Source: Synechococcales cyanobacterium PMM_0083
Lineage (GTDB): Bacteria; Cyanobacteriota; Cyanobacteriia; Leptolyngbyales; Leptolyngbyaceae
Reading direction: 5' to 3'
Length of the DNA stretch: 32,495 bases
NCBI GenBank assembly: GCA_949127665.1
Contig: CASBQE010000296.1
Coordinates: forward strand, 1-32,495
Positions 1 to 6,316 of the stretch are shown piece by piece. The translations under genes and the position numbers were made by a program. Within the stretch, counting starts at the first letter, position 1, and the number at the start of each line of letters is the position of its first letter. The notes under the pieces were generated by a model. That model was given only the letters and a program-made list of their open reading frames with translations, was not told the DNA's origin and made no database searches.

Positions 1-429
1 CCCAATCCCCCCCAGCCCAAACCGCGAACTGACCCATCAGAACAACCGCGATTCGTGGAAAGATCCCTACCGGAATCGCAGCCTTTCGAGCCGCCTCAAA
101 CTCCCCCGCAAAACACCCCTGAAGTAGAGGCACCGAATCAATCGCTTGAAGAAGTTTTGGGAAATGAGCTTGTCCCGTCTCATTTGGACTCCGATAGCCC
201 TCTTTGGAAGGAGCATGAAGCGACCGATGCCGCCCATTTGCTCGCCAATTTTTTTGGAGGCAAGGTGGTAGATGACGACAATGGAGCAGATCTGCCCACT
301 GATCCAGCGATCGAGGTTTCCGAGCCGGAGATTGAGCCGGAGGAGCCAACGCTAGAACCTTGGACTAATTCCAGTTCAGATACAGATTTAGAAACAGACT
401 TAGAAGATGATGACGATATTCCCTTCTAG
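1..429 (+). CDS. C-terminal part of an acidic, proline-rich protein (possibly DNA polymerase III gamma/tau, DnaX)
   Basis: The reading frame is open from the first base with no stop upstream, so this is the last 142 residues of a longer protein; the GTG at 55 is probably internal. The visible part starts with a Pro/Gln-rich linker, contains one folded-looking patch (residues reading DAAHLLANFFGGKVVD), and ends in a very acidic stretch closing with DDDDIPF. The hydrophobic patch resembles the short conserved motif I associate with the C-terminus of cyanobacterial DnaX. The last residues match the acidic tip by which single-strand-binding protein (SSB) recruits repair proteins, so a long-linker SSB is the main alternative. 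No catalytic or OB-fold domain is visible. It converges on the mgdA-like gene, with only 5 bases between the two stop ends. Confidence 0.5.
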   Translation, partial: PNPPQPKPRTDPSEQPRFVERSLPESQPFEPPQTPPQNTPEVEAPNQSLEEVLGNELVPSHLDSDSPLWKEHEATDAAHLLANFFGGKVVDDDNGADLPTDPAIEVSEPEIEPEEPTLEPWTNSSSDTDLETDLEDDDDIPF

Positions 430-434
430 ACTCT

Positions 435-1880
435 CTATGCCGCCTCATCTTGCCCGTAGTGCCTTGTTTTGATCCATTTGAGTCGTTTAGGGCGAACAGA
501 GATTCGAGCAGTGGTGCTGGCAACTACAGGCAGCCAGTGCAGCATATAGAAAGTGCCGTAGATCGCTCTAAGCAGAATCAACGATGGCAGAGTAGACGCA
601 TTGGTTTCTGGGGGCGGAGTGGGCAGCGATCGCGTTGAGCGTCGAATCCGCCGCAAGCCCAACGACATGCCAACAAGCGACATCAAGACCGACAAGCTAG
701 CCAGAGGCGCAAATAATAGGGGCTGGTGGCGCAAAATTGCCATTAAAGTATCCGGCACTGTGGCGCTAGGCAACGCATATTGCAAGACCCAAAAGACAGA
801 CATATCGACCGTTTTGCGAATGCCCATGCGGGTACGCAGTAGCGGTTGCCAATAGTCCAAATAGCGCTGGTAGCCCCCTTCTGCCCAGCGGCTACGTTGA
901 TGCCACAGGGCGATCGCATCCGTCACGCCTTCTTCCTGCACAGCGGGATAGGTGGTGAAATCAATATCCCAATCGTCTAAATGCAAGCGGAAGGTCAGAT
1001 CTAAATCGTCAGTAATCGTCTCTTCATTCCAGCCGCCACAGCGATCCAACGCCGTCCGCCGCACAAACTGACCATTCCCCCGCAGCTCACCAATGCCGCC
1101 GATCGCAATCCGCTGATCTTGCCAGAACGAATCCAGTGCCATTTCGGCAATTTGCCCCTGAACCCACAAATTGCTTGACACGTTCGCGATTTGCTTGCGA
1201 ACCTGCACTGCGCCCAACTCTGCTCGGTCGAACAGGGGAAGTACGCGCTGAAACAAGTCAGGCGTGACTTGAGCATCGGCATCAAAAACCGCAATAATTT
1301 CGCCTCTGGTCAGCGGCAATACTTGATTGAGCGCTCCCGACTTGCCCCCAGCCGACCCTACAGGACGGTGAAATACCCGAAGTTGTTTGTACTGTTGAGC
1401 CAATTCCTTCAGCAGAGCCGATGTTTTATCCGTACTATTGTCATCAATCACCCAAAGTTCATACTGAGTCGCTGGATAATCGAGATTGCACAAGGTTTTA
1501 ACCAATCGCTCGATGACCGCTTCTTCATTTTTGGCAGCAACAAGAACCGATACGACGGGCAGGCAAGCAGGATCAACAGTGTCTAACGGTTTGGCGGGAG
1601 GCAAAGGACGCGCAAACAAAATTCGCATGGCGTGAATGCCTACCAGCGTTGTTAAACCCGCGACAAACCAGTAGCTCCATGCCACAAAGTGAAGGGCGAT
1701 CGTGCCGCTCCAAATCATCGTTAAAGCGATCGCCGCCCTGCGCCGCCGATTGCCAGTTCTATAGATATGCGGCTCTGGGTCTTCATCCAATTCGACTAGA
1801 TCAGATAAATCAGCTAGCAGAGCGCTGATAGGAGGCAGGTCGTTGAAGGAATCGCTTTCGCGCCAGGAATTCTCCGGCAT
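435..1880 (-). CDS. mgdA: membrane glycosyltransferase family 2, likely monoglucosyldiacylglycerol synthase
   Basis: This 481-residue protein probably transfers glucose from UDP-glucose to diacylglycerol in the membrane, the first step of cyanobacterial galactolipid synthesis (family member Sll1377). Two hydrophobic segments lie near residues 50-90. The GT2 core follows: SVLVAAKNEE (111-120), DDNSTD with D146/D147, FDAD with D200/D202, RGNGQ (267-271), TDDLDL (290-295) and QRSRW (328-332). More membrane segments sit at the C-terminus. D147 and D200 agree with positions I remember as important in Sll1377, and the MPENSW start and length also fit. The ATG at 1880 has AGGT 6-7 bases upstream, yet lies 71 bases inside the radical SAM gene, so the two are co-transcribed. 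A generic cellulose-synthase-like GT2 is the alternative. Confidence 0.78.
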   Translation of the reverse strand: MPENSWRESDSFNDLPPISALLADLSDLVELDEDPEPHIYRTGNRRRRAAIALTMIWSGTIALHFVAWSYWFVAGLTTLVGIHAMRILFARPLPPAKPLDTVDPACLPVVSVLVAAKNEEAVIERLVKTLCNLDYPATQYELWVIDDNSTDKTSALLKELAQQYKQLRVFHRPVGSAGGKSGALNQVLPLTRGEIIAVFDADAQVTPDLFQRVLPLFDRAELGAVQVRKQIANVSSNLWVQGQIAEMALDSFWQDQRIAIGGIGELRGNGQFVRRTALDRCGGWNEETITDDLDLTFRLHLDDWDIDFTTYPAVQEEGVTDAIALWHQRSRWAEGGYQRYLDYWQPLLRTRMGIRKTVDMSVFWVLQYALPSATVPDTLMAILRHQPLLFAPLASLSVLMSLVGMSLGLRRIRRSTRSLPTPPPETNASTLPSLILLRAIYGTFYMLHWLPVVASTTARISVRPKRLKWIKTRHYGQDEAA

Positions 1881-2856
1881 ATGTTACCTGATTTAACCAC
1901 CAATACTTATCAATTCCTTTAAAGAAGCTAGGAATTAGGTAGCACCAAACCGTACAACCTTCACAAACAGATAGTTTGCCCTGCGACTGACGGTAGCTTT
2001 CCACCTCTTCCGACTGTTTATAAAGCTCATAAAGGCGACCGTTGATCGGCAAACCTGTTTGAGCAAAGTGGTAGCAGGGTAGGAGCAATTCGTCGTTAGG
2101 TGAGATGGCAATTACGGCATCCACTGCCTTACAGCGCGGATTTTCGGTGTCATTTCCACCGGCTTCAATAAAAGCGAGTGCAGCTTTATTGTAGCCAACG
2201 TTGGGGTATTGTTTCGCGGCAGCCTCGATCGCCAGCACCATATCGGGAGTCGGGTTTTTCTTCGAGTTGTAATTGCCATAGGCGGTAAAAGCCGGATTTA
2301 GCCAGACTCGTGCCTCTAGCTTTAAGCCCAATTCTGCCACTTCTGAGATGCGATCGAAATTTTGTGCCGTTACCGTATGGTTTAAAACCGGATACTCGCC
2401 TAAAGAATGGGCAAGCTCAACCGATTCAACCAGCGTGTCAAAAATTTGCACCCCGCGCGATTGGTTATGGGTTTCGGCATCGGCTCCATCCAGAGAAAAG
2501 TTGAGAAAGTCGATCAACCCCTGCATTTCATGCGCCCGTTTGGGATACAGGATAGTGTTCGTAGTCATGCTCGTCACGAAACCCTGCCGTTTTGCCTCAG
2601 CGTAAATCTGCTGAACATCAGATCTTAGCAGCGGCTCTCCGCCTGTGAAGTCAACATACCTTACGCCCAGCCGCCGCAAATCCATCAGGTTGGTGCGGAT
2701 CGTGTCAAATTCTGCTTCTTCTTTCGGATCTAATGCCCAAATATCGCAGAAATGACACCGCGCGTTACAGCGATAGGTCAGATAATAATTTGCAACCAAA
2801 GGTGCCATAACGTTATACCAGCGTCCTAACTGTGGATTTTTTCGGGAAATTCTCAA
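1810..2856 (-). CDS. radical SAM protein with SPASM-like C-terminal cysteines
   Basis: This 348-residue protein carries the radical SAM signature CxxxCxxC at C30, C34 and C37, followed by the SAM-binding TGGEP (71-75). It would bind a 4Fe-4S cluster and cleave S-adenosylmethionine to make a 5'-deoxyadenosyl radical. The C-terminal third has C242, C261, C298, C301 and C305, an arrangement like the auxiliary cluster of SPASM/twitch enzymes (PqqE, anaerobic sulfatase-maturase and similar). The substrate cannot be read from the sequence. It is the first gene of a two-gene operon and its last 71 bases overlap the mgdA-like glycosyltransferase, which hints at a lipid or envelope role, but this is inference. 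Lone HpnH-like enzymes are another possible relative. Confidence 0.85.
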   Translation of the reverse strand: MRISRKNPQLGRWYNVMAPLVANYYLTYRCNARCHFCDIWALDPKEEAEFDTIRTNLMDLRRLGVRYVDFTGGEPLLRSDVQQIYAEAKRQGFVTSMTTNTILYPKRAHEMQGLIDFLNFSLDGADAETHNQSRGVQIFDTLVESVELAHSLGEYPVLNHTVTAQNFDRISEVAELGLKLEARVWLNPAFTAYGNYNSKKNPTPDMVLAIEAAAKQYPNVGYNKAALAFIEAGGNDTENPRCKAVDAVIAISPNDELLLPCYHFAQTGLPINGRLYELYKQSEEVESYRQSQGKLSVCEGCTVWCYLIPSFFKGIDKYWWLNQVTYAGEFLARKRFLQRPASYQRSAS

Positions 2857-3484
2857 GATTCATTGAACTACACAATAAGCTTTAGAGCGATGCAACACAA
2901 GCATTCGATCAAGTAAGTGACAGTTTTTGAATGAAAAGTGACAGAAGTTTTAGGGGATAGGTGAGATTGCTGGGAAGTAGATGGATTGAACTATTTACCA
3001 TTATGCGTGGATTTCGGCTCCGCTCAACCCATCTCGATCAGGCTACTGAGGGTTGAGGCTCCGACGAATGCTCAACCGAACGCGCAGTCGAAACCCGATC
3101 GCAGTTAATTTTGCACCTTTACTGTTATTACCCGTCGATTTTGTGTTTAAGACCAAGACTGTTTGCCGTTGGAGGGACGAATTAAACCAAAATCCTGCTG
3201 AGTGTGAAATTTTTTGGAGCAAAGTGTTGTTTATGATGATTTTTTGCCCATTCTCAACAAGAATAAGAGTCTATTTGCAGATTTTTATCTTAAAAAGGCT
3301 ATCTTTTTGAAAAGTAGTGAGTTCAGTTGCTTGAGTGTCTGTGATATCGGCTTAACTAAAACAGAACTATCTAGGGCTGCTTTTGGGCTTGAAGTGATAT
3401 TCATGACTCTAGTGATGGCTTACTTCCAAAGATGGGCTTTAATATTACACTTGCACAAACAAAACAGCTTTAGGACTATTCGGT
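2857..3484. other. 628-base intergenic region with operator-like and hairpin repeats
   Basis: Open frames here (for example near 3053-3310 and 3214-3495) have no recognisable protein character and overlap each other, so I do not call genes. The left part must hold the promoter of the radical SAM-mgdA operon. It contains two direct copies of AAGTGACAG, listed separately. Inverted arms CTCAACCC (3023-3030) and GGGTTGAG (3050-3057) are flanked by direct copies of GGCTCCG (3016-3022, 3057-3063), resembling a small dispersed cyanobacterial repeat. The A+T-rich right half probably carries the promoter of the gene at 3485. Confidence 0.5.
2915..2944. promoter_or_regulatory. two direct AAGTGACAG repeats, 21-bp period
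   Basis: AAGTGACAG occurs at 2915-2923 and again at 2936-2944, exactly 21 bases apart, which places both on the same face of the helix. They lie about 60-90 bases upstream of the radical SAM start codon, a fitting place for a regulator site. GTGACA repeats also occur in ends of Tn7-like elements, but no transposition genes are nearby. Confidence 0.3.
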
Positions 3485-3862
3485 ATGGCTATTGATAAGC
3501 TACAGCCCGCACCTCAACCCCAAGTGGGAGTTTACATGCCTTATTATCCCCAGCAAGGGAAGCGATCGATTTTGCCCTATGCAATTAGCCTTTACCAAAA
3601 AGGCAACCTCGAAGGAGAGCGCCGCATTGAAGGGGGAGAGAGCATTCCTTTTGTTGCCACATGGAACATTTCAGCGTTGCCTGCTGACCTAACCCGCTGC
3701 CGCATTCAGTTTGATAGTGAGGCTGATCTGAGCTACGAGCTAATGATGGCGAATTTTGAGTTTATTGATTTTTTGATCGAGGTTATTTTGAATTTCAAGC
3801 GGATGCGGCTGGCAGATTTTTCTCAAAATTTTTACAAAAAGCTGATGCGCTACGAAGAGTAG
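3485..3862 (+). CDS. conserved-looking hypothetical protein, 125 residues
   Basis: I do not recognise this family with certainty; it looks like one of the small proteins restricted to cyanobacteria. The ATG at 3485 has AGGA about nine bases upstream (TTTAGGACTATTCGGTATG). The N-terminus is Pro/Gln-rich with QVGVYMPYYPQQGKR. The middle (about residues 40-80) reads as mixed beta-type sequence, and the C-terminal third is helical and hydrophobic (FEFIDFLIEVILNFKRMRLADF) ending in a basic/acidic tail. There are no signal peptide or catalytic motifs. It is monocistronic and converges on truB, with a G-rich tandem repeat between them. Confidence 0.7.
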   Translation: MAIDKLQPAPQPQVGVYMPYYPQQGKRSILPYAISLYQKGNLEGERRIEGGESIPFVATWNISALPADLTRCRIQFDSEADLSYELMMANFEFIDFLIEVILNFKRMRLADFSQNFYKKLMRYEE

Positions 3863-3884
3863 GGGCGAGGCTTCGGCTTTCAGG

Positions 3885-3934
3885 TTTTGGGTTCCGGGGT
3901 TTTGGGTTTCGGGGTTTTGGGTTTCGGGGTTTTG
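3885..3934 (+). repeat. 15-bp G-rich tandem repeat, potential G-quadruplex
   Basis: The unit TTTTGGGTTYCGGGG is repeated 3.3 times (3885-3899, 3900-3914, 3915-3929, then TTTTG). The + strand carries six runs of three or four guanines separated by 3-4 base loops, the classic pattern of an intramolecular G-quadruplex. It lies between two convergent genes, so it is in the 3' region of the hypothetical gene's mRNA and would be C-rich in the truB transcript. The frame on the minus strand is a repeat artefact. Confidence 0.85.
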
Positions 3935-3970
3935 AGATAGTTTGCTCTGCACTCCAAACTCTTTGCTTGT

Positions 3971-4885
3971 TTATAACTCTGCGCTGTCTAGAAAAACAAT
4001 CCGGGCGGTGAGGATGGTTCCGGTTGGGGGATCGGTGAGTTGCCCGATGCCGAGAAAGGTTCCGGTTTCGGTGTGAATCCGAAGCGGGGCGCGGCTAGTG
4101 GTGAAAGTTTCTGGTAAATCGTAGGGGGCGATGCGTTGACCTTGGCACCAGCGTTTGGCAAGAGTGGGAGAGAGGGCGATCGCCTCTAGATGTTCCAACA
4201 CTTCATCCGGCCAAACAGGCTGCAAGGTCTGCTGCTGAAGCTGTTCTTCTAGCTGTTCTAAAGTGAGGCTATTTTCTAAGTCAAAGCCGTTGCTTTGGGT
4301 GCGGGTTAGGTTTGCCAGGGTGCCGAAGGTTTGTAACGCAGTGCCCAGATCACGAGCGATCGCCCGGATATAAGTACCACCGCCACAGGCAATATCAATC
4401 TCCAACTCAGGAAACTCTCCTGGCTGCCAACTCACTATTTTGATGTCCGACACTTCCACCGTGCGCGTCGGCACTTCCACATTTCCCCCCGATCGCGCCA
4501 AGTCATAAAGCCGCTTACCATCCACTTGAATGGCGCTGTAAATCGGCGGCACCTGCTGAATCGTGCCTTGAAACTGCTGGAGCGCGATTTTCACACTGGC
4601 TAGATCTAAATGGAGGACAGACTGCTGATTGAGGATTTCGCCCTCCAAATCATCGGTGGTGGTGCTGACTCCAAACCGAATCACGGCTCGATATGCCTTA
4701 TCCGATCGCAAAAACTGAAGCAGCCGAGTTGCCCGACCGACCGCGATCGGCAAAACACCTATCGCCAAAGGATCAAGTGTGCCAGCGTGCCCGATTCGCC
4801 GTGTGTTCAACAGTCGCCGCAGTTTTGCCACGCAGTCGTGCGACGTGAAACCCACAGGCTTATTTAGATTTAGGAAACCATCCAT
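3971..4885 (-). CDS. truB: tRNA pseudouridine(55) synthase TruB
   Basis: TruB isomerises uridine 55 in the T-loop of tRNAs. The start chosen at 4885 gives MDGFLNLNKPVGFTSHD, the standard N-terminus, and a 304-residue protein of usual length; an ATG/GTG further upstream (to 4933) would add 16 unconserved residues. The catalytic block HAGTLDPLAIGVLPIAVG carries the nucleophilic Asp, followed by KAYRAVIRFG, PPIYSAIQVDGKRLYDLAR and the CGGGTYIRAIARDLG motif near residue 180. A C-terminal PUA-like domain follows. No good Shine-Dalgarno sequence is seen. It is transcribed divergently from xthA, with about 143 bases between the starts. Confidence 0.95.
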   Translation of the reverse strand: MDGFLNLNKPVGFTSHDCVAKLRRLLNTRRIGHAGTLDPLAIGVLPIAVGRATRLLQFLRSDKAYRAVIRFGVSTTTDDLEGEILNQQSVLHLDLASVKIALQQFQGTIQQVPPIYSAIQVDGKRLYDLARSGGNVEVPTRTVEVSDIKIVSWQPGEFPELEIDIACGGGTYIRAIARDLGTALQTFGTLANLTRTQSNGFDLENSLTLEQLEEQLQQQTLQPVWPDEVLEHLEAIALSPTLAKRWCQGQRIAPYDLPETFTTSRAPLRIHTETGTFLGIGQLTDPPTGTILTARIVFLDSAEL

Positions 4886-5028
4886 GTAAAAATTGGCTTT
4901 AAGTTCCTTTGTATTGTCTCGGAACATTCCCAAAACGCAAAACTGCTATTCTCAAAAAGCCGACTGCGATTCCCGTAGGAATTCCTGTGGAAAGCTTTGC
5001 CAACGTTTCACAAATCGCCCTTTGCCCG

Positions 5029-5811
5029 ATGAAAATTGCCACCTGGAATGTCAACTCAATTCGTACTCGTCTGCCCCACACCACAGACTGGCTGAAAAAT
5101 ACTTCAGTAGACGTGCTGTGTTTGCAGGAAACTAAGGTGGTAGATGAGAAATTTCCGCGCGATGCTTTTACTGAAATTGGCTATCATGCCGAAATTTTTG
5201 GGCAGCCCAGCTACAACGGCGTTGCGATCTTGAGCCGTGAACCGTTGAGTGATATCAGCCGAGGCTTTGCGCCAATCTTGGGCGATCGCGTGGCTGAGTT
5301 TGATCAGCAGAAACGGGTGATCACCGGGATTATTGGCGATCTGCGCGTGGTGAATTTATACGTGCCCAATGGGTCAGCCGTGGGCAGCGAAAAGTATATT
5401 TACAAGCTGCGCTGGTTGGAAGTGCTGCATGACTATTTGAAAGCGCTGATGCTGGAACCCAATCATCTGCTGGTCTGTGGCGATTTCAATATTGCGTTAG
5501 AAGACATCGACATTCATGATCCAACAGGGCGGGTGAATCAGGTGATGGCAACCGATTTAGAGCGAGTAGCGCTGCAAGTGATTTTGCGGTTGGGCTTGGC
5601 AGACGTGTTTCGCAAATTTATCAAAGACGGCGGACACTTTAGCTGGTGGGATTATCGAGCGGCGGCATTTCGGCGCGACATGGGCTGGCGAATTGATCAC
5701 ATTTACCTATCGCCTGACCTATATGAGAAAGCGATCGCCTGCGCGATCGACAAAGCACCCCGTAAACTAGAACAACCCAGTGACCACACTCCGGTCATCG
5801 TCGAATTTTAA
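5029..5811 (+). CDS. xthA: exodeoxyribonuclease III (AP endonuclease)
   Basis: This 260-residue protein belongs to the exonuclease-endonuclease-phosphatase fold and would cleave DNA at abasic sites in base-excision repair. The ATG at 5029 starts MKIATWNVNSIR, the usual N-terminus; the frame runs 40 residues further upstream but without family similarity. Visible motifs are WNVNSIR (metal-binding Asn), LCLQETK (metal-binding Glu), YNGVAILSR, LYVPNGS, CGDFNIA (catalytic Asp and Asn), GWRIDHIYLS and the final SDHTPVIVEF (catalytic Asp-His). All expected catalytic residues are present. It stands alone, divergent from truB. Confidence 0.95.
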   Translation: MKIATWNVNSIRTRLPHTTDWLKNTSVDVLCLQETKVVDEKFPRDAFTEIGYHAEIFGQPSYNGVAILSREPLSDISRGFAPILGDRVAEFDQQKRVITGIIGDLRVVNLYVPNGSAVGSEKYIYKLRWLEVLHDYLKALMLEPNHLLVCGDFNIALEDIDIHDPTGRVNQVMATDLERVALQVILRLGLADVFRKFIKDGGHFSWWDYRAAAFRRDMGWRIDHIYLSPDLYEKAIACAIDKAPRKLEQPSDHTPVIVEF

Positions 5812-6058
5812 TCGATTGTAAATATGCTTATGGTACTGAGACGTTCCTTGATCCGATGCGGCTAAGGTATCGATTAATTTCTCTGAGACTTGAAAAATTC
5901 ACTATGAAGGCTTTTATACCTTGTTGTTGGCTGGGATTAGAATAAGTGCGATCGCCGTATCTTCCCAAGATAAGCTGGTCAGCATTCAAGTTGCATAAAA
6001 TCGGGTTTGAAACCCTTGCTGTTAGGGGATCAGTTTGGAAAAAGTAGATGACGATTAG
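5812..6058. other. intergenic region with no convincing gene
   Basis: Between xthA and the hemagglutinin-like remnant I see no credible open frame, RNA gene or strong terminator. The minus-strand frame here runs across the remnant and reads as shadow sequence. Confidence 0.4.
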
Positions 6059-6301
6059 CTTATCAGCCGCTCCAAGGGTGCTGCTTTGAACGCCACCACC
6101 ACGGCGGCTAGTCCCGGTGGCAGCATCACCGTAAATACGGGTGGCTTGACCGCAACAACTGGCGGACAACTACTGTTGCAGATTTTCTCAATCAAGCAGG
6201 CAATGCCGCTTGTTGACATAATGCGTTTGCCCTGGGATGGTAATCCATTCGCCAGTTCCACTAGGATAGTGAAGCAAAAGGCTGTTCAAAGCCGAGGTTG
6301 A
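6059..6301 (+). pseudogene. degenerate fragment of a filamentous-hemagglutinin-like repeat protein
   Basis: From 6059 one frame reads LISRSKGAALNATTTAASPG, then GGSITVNTGGLTATTGGQLLL, which is typical of the beta-helix repeats of large secreted hemagglutinin-like (two-partner secretion) proteins of cyanobacteria. The pattern then continues in a different frame as VADFLNQAGNAAC before a stop. There is no start codon or signal region, so it is a decayed, frameshifted piece only about 80 codons long. A short expressed protein from the TTG at 6086 is possible but unlikely. It lies directly upstream of the CPBP protease gene. Confidence 0.45.
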
Positions 6302-6316
6302 AGAGAGGTTAGATAG

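Noticed and set aside
2911-2950. End of a Tn7-like CRISPR-associated transposon
   Set aside because: GTGACA repeats recall such ends, but there are only two copies and no tnsB, tnsC, tniQ, cas12k or CRISPR array.
3053-3495. Two overlapping + strand frames in the intergenic region
   Set aside because: No family similarity, unusual composition, and they overlap each other in different frames.
3740-3952. Minus-strand frame with ETQNPETQNPGTQN repeats
   Set aside because: It is the translation of the G-rich tandem repeat and the antisense of a real gene.
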